From Cercis canadensis (Eukaryota > Streptophyta > Magnoliopsida > Fabales > Fabaceae), in contig QAOA01006142.1 in assembly GCA_003255065.1 (NCBI GenBank), positions 25,895 through 89,894 of the forward strand: a stretch of 64,000 nt of DNA, written 5' to 3'. The position numbers were made by a program, and so were the translations under genes. Below are positions 1-10,675 of this stretch, piece by piece. The notes below the pieces were generated by a model. That model saw only the letters and a program-made list of their open reading frames with translations, was not told the DNA's origin and did no database searches. Within the stretch, counting starts at the first letter, position 1. Each line of letters begins with the position of its first letter.

Positions 1-344
1 CCCCAGCACCCCCCAGCCCCCCTTCCCTCCCTCCCTCTCTCTCCTTCTCTCTCTCAGCTGTGTTTCCTCAGCAGGGACGCGTTTTGCGTTTCCTTCCCGT
101 TTCCGAAACAGGGACATGGCCAAATTTGACGTCCCGGTGCAACATAGGTAAAGACTCATAAATAATTTTTATATTTAACATGCTACTGCACATGAAACCT
201 TTTCAGTTTTAAGTGTGGATAAGATATATGCTTATTTTTCAATTTCCTAATAGTTAAGTCAAAGAAGCTTTGATATTAAGTTAAAGAATTATCTCACTGA
301 AAAGTTTAAATTACTAGGTGAATGTTTGTGAATATTTTTTATAT
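1..344. other. non-coding, C/CT-rich start then AT-rich
   Basis: The first 60 bases are a C- and CT-rich low-complexity tract. Bases 60-150 are GC-richer and resemble transposon or UTR sequence that I cannot identify. From 150 to 344 it is plain AT-rich DNA with no open frame of note. A chitinase coding exon would be expected near 200 if the upstream block that follows still had its gene, but none is visible here. Confidence 0.5.
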
Positions 345-1450
345 CTGACATCATGTTTGTATTAATTCTAAAAGGAATAGAAGGTTTAGGGTTTTAGTGG
401 ATGGACTTTGATTTGTGAGTGCCATCCTTGGGTCAATGTTGTGCTATTTAATAGAAGAGGGTGGACCCTTTCGGTTGTCCATTATATGGCCGCCCCAATT
501 GAATCGTAGAAATCTGATTGAATTATTTTCTTGTTAGATACTTTAAAAGTTACCTAAGATTAAGTGCGTTCGGGAGCTTTCCCATTTGTAACACTTTCTA
601 ATAAAATAATTTGATCACAAATTAAAGTAAACTATCCTATCGGATTAATAAGAGACTTTTAATAGAATGTGTATTCAATCATGTTACATAACTTATATTT
701 AATTTATATGAATCGTATATTTAATTTAAAACTCATCTAAACAACTTATAATATACCGTCACGTCAATATTTTTTGCCAACATGAATTTTGTAACATGAT
801 AAAATAAAAATCGAATAGGTCATAATAGCAAAATTGGGTATTTTGTCGGCTATTAGTTATTTTTGAATTTAATGGGAATGTCCGAGTCAAGTATATACCA
901 TCGTCTAGCATATGCACTTTCTGACCATTTAGAAGTATCTCCATCTCGGCATGTAACAATATTATTGAGACATTTTGTTTTTTTGTTTCCTTGATGTGTA
1001 ATATTGGGAAATTCTCTCATGGCCTTATATGTGAAACCTTCTGACTCGGTCATTTCTCTTAATTTATTTGGTTTTCCTTAATGATGGTATCTATCACTAA
1101 TTAGAATGACAAATTCATGTCAAGTTATCAACTACACGTGGAAATAGGCATGAACAACCAAATTTTAAGAAAAATTCCTAAATTATCCTCAAACAAAAGT
1201 TTGAATACCTCATGAGTTCTAATAGGCAAACCAACCATTATTTTTAAGTTAAATAATTAAAATACGACTAACTTATTTCAACATTTTTAACTTGAGTCCT
1301 AATAAATTAAAAGCTGTTAAAATTATTAGCCAAAATAGCAATGATAAGTGTGAAAAAAAAATTGAGGGAAAAAAGTTCTTTAAACTGTGTCACATTCATA
1401 ACAAATATTGTATGATTTGCTGCATGAAAAAAAAAAAAAAAAAACTTGAC
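345..1450 (-). repeat. orphan copy of chitinase upstream block
   Basis: This stretch is a diverged copy of the DNA upstream of chitinases A (5430-6490) and C (10395-10675 plus 11839-12869). Shared landmarks in order are a segment with GGACTTTGATTTGTGAGTG, a TGGGTCAATG site (TTGACC on the minus strand, a W-box core), GTCCATTATATGGC, and further right TTGGGTATTTTGT. In the other copies a TATA box and a start codon lie to the left of this block; here the left neighbour is unrelated sequence. It is the most diverged A/C-type copy, so probably the oldest. No gene function is implied. Confidence 0.75.
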
Positions 1451-1460
1451 AAATAAAGCA

Positions 1461-2024
1461 AAAATTATATTAGCAGCCTGAAATAAATTGTATCACTCGT
1501 ATGTTATGTCATTTTTTCTAATAATCTAGGAAGTATACTAATGAACACAAAACACAATCAATTTAAATTATTTCTCATAAGGTTGATATCTTAAATTCTA
1601 TTAATCATTATTCTTGAAAAAATTAGTTATGTTTACATTGCCAAAAAAGAAAAGAAAATACAGTAATGTAATATTAATATAATATTACTTTTAAAATTTT
1701 ACCTAGTAATAACAAAAAAGAATTATTTTTCGTTGCAATTTCAGTAGTGATGAAAAATAGTGCATCCAGTAGTCTTGTATATTAGGATACAAATTTATTC
1801 GTCAATAGGTGCTATGTTCAACTGTGAGAATTTTGAACTCGTTGTTTAATGGCTTGGATTTAAAGTTATGGAAATCTGTTAGTAAGACATTTCATGTGAG
1901 TTGTGTTCTTAGTTCTTGCATAACTTAATCGATTCTTAAATTTTTCTCGTACCAAAAAAAAAATAACAAATTTATTACATGAATTTGAACTTAATTTTAT
2001 ACATATATACAATGCCCAAATTTG

Positions 2025-2083
<59 letters not shown>

Positions 2084-2091
2084 TTTTCTAN

Positions 2092-2125
<34 letters not shown>

Positions 2126-3127
2126 TCCTGAAATCTCGTATTCCTTTTCTTTTTGTCCAAACTGAAAGATTCATTGACCAAACAAATTTAAAGGGTACAA
2201 TTCAAAGTCATACTGCTGAAAAGCTACAAACCAACATAGCAGCTATCCAAAATCCATGTTTGGCAACTCAGGAAAAGCATAACTCCTACTTACTGAAGTA
2301 CAATTTTTTTAAGGAATTGCAAAAATTCGCCTCGACTTTTGAGTTCAATTGCAATGTCCTCCCTAAACTAATAAAGAAAAGCAATGTCCGCCATCATCTA
2401 TAACGGGCTTATAATTTTCATTCATTACCCACATCCATATTAATTTAACATCCAATGTTAAACAAAAGTTGAACTTAAGCAAAATCTCAATCGAGGAGGG
2501 TGGACTTTGGAATTCTTCTAGTTTAATTATGGGAGACATCACAATTAAATCTAAATAAAGATCAGCGTGAATGTGTGCATATTCCCCATTTTTTTCCCAA
2601 GCACCTAGCTGATATACTATATATGCTTCCCCTAGAATCGATCTAATGCTGACCTTCTGAAGTAAAAAAGTTCTCAAGTCTTCTCGGAATGTCCTCATCA
2701 AAATGAGATGCATATTACAATATTTTAATGAGTTGTATAGTTCAAATTATTACAAAACCGTGCATAATAAAGATAGCCACTAGGTTACTTGGTTTAAGAT
2801 TGAATTTTTTTCTTCTTCTTTTTTTACCATTAGAGAGATAAAGCTAAATTTTCTATCTAAGGATATAAGATAATGGGATTTTGAACTTGAGATCTTAACC
2901 TGTTTTAAGGATCCTAAACCAATTGTACTTGTGTGTTTGAGAATAAACATGATTAAAATTTAACTAATTAAACATATATCTTAATTGGTTACCCAATAAG
3001 ATATGGGCATTGAACATAGTTTAATTTTACAAGTGTTTTACCCAATTGTCATCCCTAACAATATAGAGTATAGGAAGACCAATAAAAAGTTCAAAACTAC
3101 TTAATCCAAAAACCCAAATATTTGTTA
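1461..3127. other. AT-rich intergenic DNA with a long TA microsatellite
   Basis: No gene is supported. A (TA)n tract broken by one N fills about 2031-2126. A 116-codon open frame on the minus strand (2363-2713) has no recognisable domain and is judged spurious. The remainder is AT-rich with short A and T runs. Confidence 0.5.
2031..2126. repeat. (TA)n microsatellite with a gap base
   Basis: A long dinucleotide run interrupted by a T tract and an N at 2091, so the true length is unknown. Confidence 0.85.
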
Positions 3128-3137
3128 TGTATTCATA

Positions 3138-3741
3138 GGCACTTTGACCCTAATATTGTAGTTTAAAAAAAAATTTATGTATGTATAGTACTTTTGAACT
3201 TATTTATGTAGATAATATAGTTTTTAAAAAAAATTTAAAAAAAAACTCTAGGATGGTGGGGCCCACAAGATGCGCTAATGGCCATGCGGCGTATCCAGTC
3301 TAGACATGCCCGAGGCCAATGGTGTGACCGCAGTTGTGCGTGTCAGCATATTTCCTTTGCATGTGTTAGCCTATGTCACCTGACAAGGGAGATTGGAACA
3401 CGCTGGTCCCCCATTGGCATGTCTATATTTGACACTCTTAAGGCCCAACTGCGTGTTGCCACGTGGCCATTCCCCCATCCTTTTTCTTTTCTCTTTCTTC
3501 TCGAAGCCATTTGCACATTACTTAGAAAAGTCAGCAAGAGGGGACACGCCATTGGGCCTGTGGCGTGTCTAGTGTGGACACGCCACGTGGCCATTGACAT
3601 GTCCGATAGATCCCGCACCTCTCGAAATTTTTTTTAATATATTTTAGTTTTTTAAAAACTACAATATCTATGTAAATAAGTTCTAAACTACAATATATAT
3701 GTAAATTTGTTCTCCAAATACGATATTTGGGTCAAAAAGCC
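3138..3741. mobile_element. non-autonomous Mutator-like element with long TIRs and 10-bp TSD
   Basis: The element begins GGCACTTTGACCC and ends GGGTCAAAAAGCC, the start of terminal inverted repeats about 105-110 bp long with indels. It is flanked on both sides by the perfect 10-bp direct repeat TGTATTCATA (3128-3137 and 3742-3751). Long inverted repeats with a 9-11 bp target duplication fit Mutator-like elements. The core holds no transposase. It is GC-richer than its surroundings and carries two CCACGTGG palindromes (3459-3466, 3583-3590), a G-box-type sequence, and several ACACGCC/GGCGTGT words. Open frames across it on both strands reflect its composition and are not genes. A partial copy is at 8353-8704 and a diverged relative at 37930-38339. 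Confidence 0.85.
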
Positions 3742-3844
3742 TGTATTCATACATTCAAGTGAGCAGTCAAACAATCACTCCAGTTTACAAGTAATGATTT
3801 CCTTATGGTACAAACCACGACCTAATAGTATAAAGCTCGAGAGT

Positions 3845-3850
3845 TTTATT
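3845..3850 (-). terminator. polyadenylation signal of chitinase A
   Basis: AATAAA on the minus strand, about 47 bases past the stop codon of chitinase A. The same signal lies at the same distance behind chitinase C. Confidence 0.55.
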
Positions 3851-3896
3851 CTATAGCACTGCAAACAATATTACATGATAAAATTTACTCGGGGGT

Positions 3897-5289
3897 CTAG
3901 CAAGTTAGATTAGAACCAGGATCCACCCCGAGTTGACTACAATATTCTGTGTAGTAGTTAACACGAGCTTGAACTGTGCTGGGATTGTTACCATCACATT
4001 CAAGGGCACCATTAACAGCTCTAATGGTTGCTCCAAAGCCTTCGTTGATGACAGGGCGCACATTTTGCATCCAGAACCATAATGCTGCCTTAAACGACAC
4101 CACAGGGTCATTAGCCACCGTTTCAGGAGCATTCAATCCATCAAAATTGTTGCTTTCTCCACATGGCCCATAGTTGAAGTTCCATGATAGTTGGATTGGT
4201 CCACGACCATAGTAACCCTTGTTAGGGTTACAAGGGTATTGCGTATTGTTTTCGTCACAATAGTCTTTAGATGCACCATCAATCTCTTCTATGTAACAAA
4301 AGTCTACATGCCCACATATTTTGTTTGTTAATCACAAGTTTAATGTATGTGTATTGACAAAAAGAAATCACAAGCATAATGTTTCAATCAACACACAAAT
4401 GCCAGATGAACAATTTCAATTGGTCATGACCTATAAATTGGAGGAGGTTTCATGACATGGGTTCAAAATTTGGTGCGACTACTTCTCAGTAGTTGTGGTA
4501 TTTGGTTATAACAATCTATTATCCGCAATTCCCTAAACTGAGGGTATTATTAAAAAAGAACTAATATAAATATACTAATACCATACTAGTAGGGTAAGCT
4601 CAAATGAGTATTGTGCCTAATGCAATACCTTAGCTATCGGTGGACATTCTACAATAGTTGAAACCTCCCATTATATATACCACAATAGTTGAAAATTGGA
4701 CACTCCATTATGGAGGTTCTAGGTTGAAAACTCATCATGACCAAATGAGAAAGGACTATGGAAGGTGATATGCTACTCTCTATTACGTAGCCTCTAATAA
4801 ACTTGAATAAAAATAAATTAAAAAAGAAAAAGCATCTGATGGGAGAAAAAAAATGTTTAGAGAAATTGTATACTAACGTCCAGTTTCATGAGTGAAATGG
4901 GCAAAAGCAGCTGCAACTTCACGCTTTGAATCGTCAACAGATCCAATTCTGCCAAACTGGTTGTAGGAATTGACAGCGTCCAAGAACGCAGATCGAGTGT
5001 AGAAGTTCTTCCCTGCACAACCAGCATCAGCCTGAGAGATTATTCCATTGAAGAATCCGTCTGTGACAATATCAGCCACAGAAACATCGCTGGTAGTGGG
5101 TGGGCTTTGACCGGCATAACAAGGACCCTCCCTGCACCCTGTGCCACAGTAGTCATCGCCTGTGCCACAATACCCATATCGGCTGCAACATAAGTTTGAA
5201 GAACACCCACAATTTTGAGCACTCACATTTTGGGCTATTATTCCTATGAGAACAAGGGTTAGTAAGCTCTTCCTCATAAGGTTCACCAT
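3897..5289 (-). CDS. class IV chitinase A (hevein domain + GH19), intact
   Basis: Secreted endochitinase expected to cleave beta-1,4-GlcNAc chains of fungal walls. Exon 1 is 5289-4878 and exon 2 is 4303-3897, with a 574-bp GT-AG intron. The join rebuilds the HETGHFCYIEEI active-site stretch. The product is 272 residues, normal for class IV. Residues 1-24 are a signal peptide ending VSA, residues 25-57 a hevein domain with all eight cysteines, then a short PPTT linker and the GH19 domain. By homology the catalytic acid is Glu135 (HETG) and the base Glu144. [10 protein letters not shown] and the SNLTC end are present. One oddity is the loop [13 protein letters not shown], where D has [13 protein letters not shown], giving an extra cysteine. 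About eight residues differ from C. A TATA box lies about 65 bases upstream of the ATG. Function is inferred from the family. Confidence 0.93.
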
Positions 5290-5351
5290 TTTGTGGAGAA
5301 AGAAATGGAAGACAGAACTGTTTGATGATGGGCAAGGTTGAGAGTATAGGG

Positions 5352-5359
5352 ATATTTAT
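5352..5359 (-). promoter_or_regulatory. TATA box of chitinase A
   Basis: TATAAATA on the minus strand, about 63-70 bases before the ATG. The same box in nearly the same context precedes C, D and pseudogene E. Further upstream, about 5510-5520, the minus strand reads GCATTGACCC, containing a W-box core (TTGACC). Confidence 0.7.
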
Positions 5360-5429
5360 AGTGCTTCAAACACTAGGAGGTGCATGTGAGGGTGTATGTC
5401 TACAGCGTTTTTAGTTGAAATTAAGTTTG

Positions 5430-6490
5430 AAATTTCATGTTCGCATTAACTCTAGAAAGCGTAGAAGGTACGCGTTTTGTGGGTAGACTTTGATTTGTCA
5501 ATGCCGCCACTATGGGTCAATGCTGCGCTATTTATAGAAGAGGGTAGACCATTTTCGTTTGTCCATTATATGGCTGCCCCACTTGAAACCATAGAAATCT
5601 AATTTAATAACTATCTGAACAATTGATAGCGTAATGTAATGTCAGTATTTTTTATCAACATGAATTAGGTAAGATGATCAAATCAAAATCCTTCTATCAA
5701 AAAGAATAGGTCATAATGGCAAAATTGGGTATTTTGTGGGCTATTAGTCATGTTTGAATTTAATATGGGAATGTCTGAGTCAAGTATATATTGGGAAATT
5801 CTCTCATGGTCTTAAATGTGAAACCTTTTGGCTTGGTCATTTCTCTTAATTAATTTGTTTGAGTTTTTCTTACATGACGGTATCTGTCACTAATTAGATT
5901 GACAAATTCATATCAAGTTATAACTACATGTGGAAATGCGCATGAACAACCAAATTTTAAGCATAATTCTTAAATTATCCTCAAACAAAAGTTTGAATAC
6001 CTCATGAGTTCTATTAGGCAAACCAACTATTATTTTTGAGTTCAATAATTAAAATATGACTAACTCATGTCAACATTTTAAAATTGAGTCCTAATAAATT
6101 AAAAGTTGCTAAAATTATTAGGAAAAATAGCAATGATTAAGTGTGAAAAAAAATTATTAATTTTTAAAAATTCTTTAAACTGTGTCGCATTGATCATAAC
6201 AAACATTTTATGAGTTGCCACATGAAAAAAGCACTTTACAAATTAAGAAAAAATATATTAGAGTTCACTTGAAAATATTTCTTTATCATGGTTAATTGTA
6301 GTTTTATGAAAATAAAAAACCTATATACATGGCTTATAAATAGTTTTTGAAGCTCTTTTTTTTTTAATAAAAACAATTCTGCGTATATTAATAAAAAAAA
6401 AATTGTAATTTTAGCAGCTTGAAAATTCTTATAGGACTCTGGTAGATACAAAAATGTGTAAAGACTCACATAAAACTCACGTATTTTTGT
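5430..6490 (-). repeat. upstream/intergenic block, copy 2
   Basis: Spacer between chitinases A and B, homologous to 345-1450 and to the sequence upstream of C. Compared with the copy upstream of C, it lacks several hundred bases near 5610, where GAAATCTAATTTAATAACTATCTG jumps directly to AACAATTGATAGCG. It is AT-rich and non-coding. A 77-codon open frame at 6236-6469 is poly-T driven and not credible. Confidence 0.75.
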
Positions 6491-6809
6491 GCATGTAAGA
6501 GTATTATTCTTGCATTACACAAAAATTTCTCATTAGCAGTCAATTTCATTTTTGCAAGTATCTGACCGTACGTGTTGCCATACCTAACACTATAGTCTAT
6601 AACAAGATCAATCAGTTACTTAATCCAAAAATCCAAATACTTTGCTATTTATTCAAACTTCAAAGTGAGCCTTCACTTTGAAGATATATAGAGCCATTTT
6701 ATTCAATTTCAATATCAGACGATCTTACATGATAAAACTACTAGGTGGTAGTATATGAAATTTCAGACGATATTACATATGATAAAATTATACTGGGTGT
6801 GTGATGTAT

Positions 6810-8352
6810 CTAGCAGTTAAGATTACTACCAGGATCAACACCCAATTGGCTACAGTAACTGGTGTAGTAGTTAACCCGTGTTTGAACTGTGCCAGGATCT
6901 CCACCACCACATTCGTTGCCATTAATGGCTTTTATGGTTGCACCGAAACCTTGGGTGACGACAGAGTGCACATTTTGCATCCAGAACCATAATGCTGTCT
7001 TAAACGACACCACTGCGTCATTAGCCACAGTTTCAGGAGAGTTCAATCCATCGAATCCAATGCTCTGTCCAGCTGGCCCATAGTTGTAGTTCCAAGATAT
7101 TTGGATTGGTCCACGACCATAATAGCCCTTGTTAGGGTTACATGGGTACTGCGTGTTTTCTTCTTGACAATAGTCCTTAGATGCACCATCAATCTCTTCT
7201 ATGTGACAGAAATCTGCATGTCCATAATTAAACACACCCATATAATGTCATATGTTTATCACAGTTGAACTTTTCAAGCAAAAACAGATGTTACATAGTA
7301 CACTTGTAGCTCAAGCTTAAATGAGTGTTATCCCCTACTACTCACTTCCTTTTTTCTTTTTCTTTTTCTTTTTTTTTTTTTTTTTGGTACATGACCCTAG
7401 AAGATTCAAACCAAGGGCAGAGCTAGAATCAAAAGGTTGGAGGGGCAAATATGTAAAAATTTAAGGGCTCTTTAGAAAAAGTAAAAGTCCAAGTNATATT
7501 AAAAAAAAAAAAAAAAAATGAGAGGGAGAAAATTTTGTAATTTTAAAATTGTTGGGGGCTAGGCGCAGTATCCTATTCGAACCCATGTCCTTTCTACGAT
7601 GCCTATATCTCTTACCATCCAATGGGTTCTTTAATCATCTAATGATTGAATAGTTGGTAATTTGTTTACAAAGGTCTGTCCTAGATTAAAAGTATGTTAG
7701 GAAAGGTGGAATGATATTAATTAATGAGAATGGGATAAGCTACTACAACCGGTTTGTAGACTCTAAACAAAGAAAGAAAAATCTATATATTTCCTCAAAC
7801 TATGCATCACTGTGCATTATGATAAAATCTGAACTAGATTGAAAAAGTTTAAGTGGGAGTACAAAAATTAAGATTATGTCACACAAGACCGTTATGGAAA
7901 GCTTGTAAACAATGATTGCGATAATCAATGAAAGAAAAAACAATAAAACAAAAAGAGAAACGAAGTGTTAAGACTAAAATAAAAATGAATGTGGAGGGTA
8001 GAGTAGTATACTAACGTCCAGTTTCATGAGTAAAATGAGCAAAAGCAGCCGCAATTTCACGCTTTGAGTCATCAACAGAACCGAGCCTGCCGAAGTCATT
8101 GTAGGAACCGAGAGCTTCCAAGAATGCAGATCGAGAGTAAAAGTTCTTCCCTGCACAATCAGCAGCAGCCTGATTGAGTATACCATTGAAGAATTCTTCT
8201 GTGACGATATCTGCCGCGGAAACATCGCCAGTAGTGGTAGAAGGTGTGCTTCCAGTACAAGGGCCCTGCTGGCACCCTTCGCCACAATAGTCATTGCCTG
8301 TGCCACAGTAGCCATATTTGCTGCAACATAAGTTTGCTTGGCAACCACAATT
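6810..8352 (-). pseudogene. class IV chitinase B, 5'-truncated
   Basis: Exon 2 (7213-6810) and the rest of exon 1 (8352-8016) are close copies of chitinase D and are open in the chitinase frame through a normal GT-AG intron (7214-8015). The 5' end is missing. At 8350-8352 the hevein-domain codons for Asn-Cys-Gly-Cys are joined to the interior of the transposon seen at 3138-3741, and the chitinase frame meets a TAA four codons beyond the joint. The signal peptide, start codon and promoter are therefore gone. The remainder still has HETG, the CHIEEI base motif and the GSNLNC end. A 193-codon frame across this joint (8555-7974) reads the chitinase exon out of frame and is not its product. It could be transcribed, but no secreted enzyme is expected. 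Confidence 0.88.
7365..7620. repeat. repeat-like segment in the intron of B
   Basis: A T-rich tract is followed by sequence of the form seen in degraded plant retroelements (GGCAGAGCTAGAATC, then GAACCCATGTCC). The same segment lies in the intron of chitinase D at about 14585-14830, so it predates the duplication. One N sits at 7495 beside an A run. Confidence 0.4.
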
Positions 8353-8704
8353 GGCATGTCCATATTAGACACTCCTAAGGCCCAACTGTGTGTTGCCACG
8401 TGGCCATTCCCCCATCCTTTTTCTTTTCTCTTTCTTCTTGAAATCATTTGCGCATTACTTGGAAAAGTCAGCAAGAGGAGACACGTCATTGGGCCTGTGG
8501 CGTGTCTAATGTGGACACACCACGTGGCCATTGGCGTGTCCGATGGACTTTGCACCTCCCGAAACTTTTTTTTTTATATATTTTAGTTTTTTAAAAACTA
8601 CAATATCTACGTAAATAAATTCTAAACTACAATATATAGATATATATATATATATATATATATATAAATTTGTTCTCCAAATACGATATTTGGGTCAAAA
8701 AGCC
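8353..8704. mobile_element. truncated copy of the Mutator-like element
   Basis: Matches 3416-3741 of the complete element, including two CCACGTGG palindromes (8396-8403, 8520-8527) and the right inverted repeat. The left half is absent because it was cut at the tandem-duplication joint. A (TA)n tract has expanded inside the right inverted repeat (about 8636-8666). The flank at 8705-8714 reads TATATTCATA, one base different from the target duplication of the full copy. Confidence 0.85.
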
Positions 8705-8807
8705 TATATTCATACGTCAAAGCGAGTTGTCAAACAATCACTCCAGTTTACAAGTAATGATTTCCTTGTGGTACAGACCTCAACCTAATAGCATAAAGCT
8801 CAAGCGT

Positions 8808-8813
8808 TTTATT
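8808..8813 (-). terminator. polyadenylation signal of chitinase C
   Basis: AATAAA on the minus strand about 47 bases past the stop codon, conserved with chitinase A. Confidence 0.5.
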
Positions 8814-8859
8814 CTATAGTAATGCAAACAATATGACATGATAAAATTTACTCGGGGGT

Positions 8860-10257
8860 CTAGCAAGTTAGATTAGAACCAGGATCCACCCCGAGTTGAC
8901 TACAATATTCTGTGTAGTAGTTAACACGAGCCTGAACTGTGTTGGGATTGTTACCATCACATTCAAGGGCACCATTAATAGCTCTAATGGTTGCTCCAAA
9001 GCCTTCGTTGATGACAGGGCGCACATTTTGCATCCAAAACCATAATGCTGCCTTAAACGACACCACAGGGTCATTAGCCACCGTTTCAGGAGCATTCAAT
9101 CCATCAAAATTGTTGCTTTCTCCGCATGGCCCATAGTTGAAGTTCCATGATAGTTGGATTGGTCCACGACCATAGTAACCCTTGTTAGGGTTACAAGGGT
9201 ATTGTGTATTGTTTTCATCACAATAGTCCTTAGATGCACCATCAATCTCTTCTATGTAACAAAAGTCTGCATGCCCACATATTTTGTTTGTTAATCACAA
9301 GCTTAATGTATGTGTATTGGCAAAAAGAAATCACAAGCATAATGTTTCAATCAACACATAAATGCCAGATGAACAATTTCAATTGGTTATGACCTATATA
9401 AATTGGAGGAGGTTTCATGACTTGGGTTCAAAATTTGGTGCGACTACTTCTCAGTAGTTGTGGTATTTGGTTATAACAATCTATTATTCGCAATTCCCTA
9501 AACTGAGGGTATTCTCAAAAAAGAACTAATATAAATATACTAATACCATACTAGTAGGGTAAGCTCAAATGAGTGTTGTGCCTAATGCAATATCTTAGCT
9601 ATCGGTGGACATTCTACAATAGTTGAAAACTCCCATTATATATACCCCAATAGTTGAAAATTGTACACTTCATTATAGAGGTTCTAGGTTGAAAACTCAT
9701 CATGACCAAATGAGAAAGGACTATGGAAGGTGATATGCTACTCTCTATTACGTACGTAGCCTCTAATAAACTTGAATAAAAATAAATTAAAAAAAAAAAG
9801 CATCTGATGGGAGAAAAAATGTTTATAGAGAAATTGTATACTAACGTCCAGTTTCATGAGTGAAATGGGCAAAAGCAGCTGCAACTTCACGCTTTGAATC
9901 GTCAACAGATCCAATTCTGCCAAACTGGTTGTAGGAATTAACAGCGTCCAAGAACGCAGATCGAGTGTAGAAGTTCTTCCCTGCACAACCAGCATCAGCC
10001 TGAGAGATTATTCCATTGAAGAATACGTCTGTGACAATATCAGCCACAGGAACATCGCTGGTAGTGGGTGGGCTTTGACCGGCATAACAAGGACCCTCCC
10101 TGCACCCTGTGCCACAGTAGTCATCGCCTGTGCCACAATACCCATATCGGCTGCAACATAAGTTTGAAGAACACCCACAATTTTGAGCACTCACATTTTG
10201 GGCTATTAGTCCTATGACAACAAGGGTTAGTAAGCTCTTCCTGATATGGTTCACCAT
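8860..10257 (-). CDS. class IV chitinase C (hevein domain + GH19), intact
   Basis: Near-identical duplicate of chitinase A and expected to have the same secreted chitinase activity. Exon 1 is 10257-9846 and exon 2 is 9266-8860, giving 272 residues. Signal peptide (1-24), eight-cysteine hevein domain (25-57), catalytic Glu135 and Glu144, and [10 protein letters not shown] are all present. Differences from A include His4, Ile5, Val14, Leu17, Pro in place of Ser in the linker, Val in place of Gly in the early catalytic domain, and Ile and Asn in exon 2. The loop cysteine (NYGPCGESN) is shared with A. The TATA box and leader match A closely. Its upstream block is interrupted by a LINE about 420 bases from the ATG, which may affect expression. 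Redundancy with A is likely. Confidence 0.93.
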
Positions 10258-10320
10258 TTTGTGGAGAAAGAAATGGAAGACAGAACTGTTTGATGATGTG
10301 CAAGGTTGAGAGTATAGGGA

Positions 10321-10328
10321 TATTTATA
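10321..10328 (-). promoter_or_regulatory. TATA box of chitinase C
   Basis: TATAAATA on the minus strand, about 64-71 bases upstream of the start codon, in the same context as chitinase A. A TTGACC W-box core lies further upstream at about 10480-10490. Confidence 0.7.
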
Positions 10329-10675
10329 GTGCTTCAAACACTAGGAGGTGCATGTGAGGGTATATGTCTACGGCGTTTTTAGTTGAAATTAAGTTTGAAA
10401 TTTCATGTTCGCATTAACTCTAGAAAGCGTAGAAGGTACGCGTTTTGTGGGTAGACTTTGATTTGTCAATTCCGGCACTATGGGTCAATGCTGCGCTATT
10501 TATACAAGAGGGTAGACCATTTTCGTTTGTCCATTATATGGCTGCCCCACTTGAAACCATAGAAATCTAATTTAATAATTATCTAGTTAGATATTTTGAA
10601 CGTTGTCTAAGATTTAGTGCGCTCACTAGCTTTCCCATTGTAATGCTTTCTAATAAAATAATTTGACCACAAATT

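Noticed and set aside
2363-2713. 116-codon minus-strand open frame
   Set aside because: No recognisable domain, AT-rich composition, no promoter or splice context.
3278-3637. 119-codon plus-strand frame
   Set aside because: Lies wholly within the core of the Mutator-like element, where both strands are open because of composition.
7974-8555. 193-codon minus-strand frame spanning the transposon and chitinase B
   Set aside because: It reads the chitinase exon in the wrong frame and begins inside the transposon; it is a by-product of the duplication joint.
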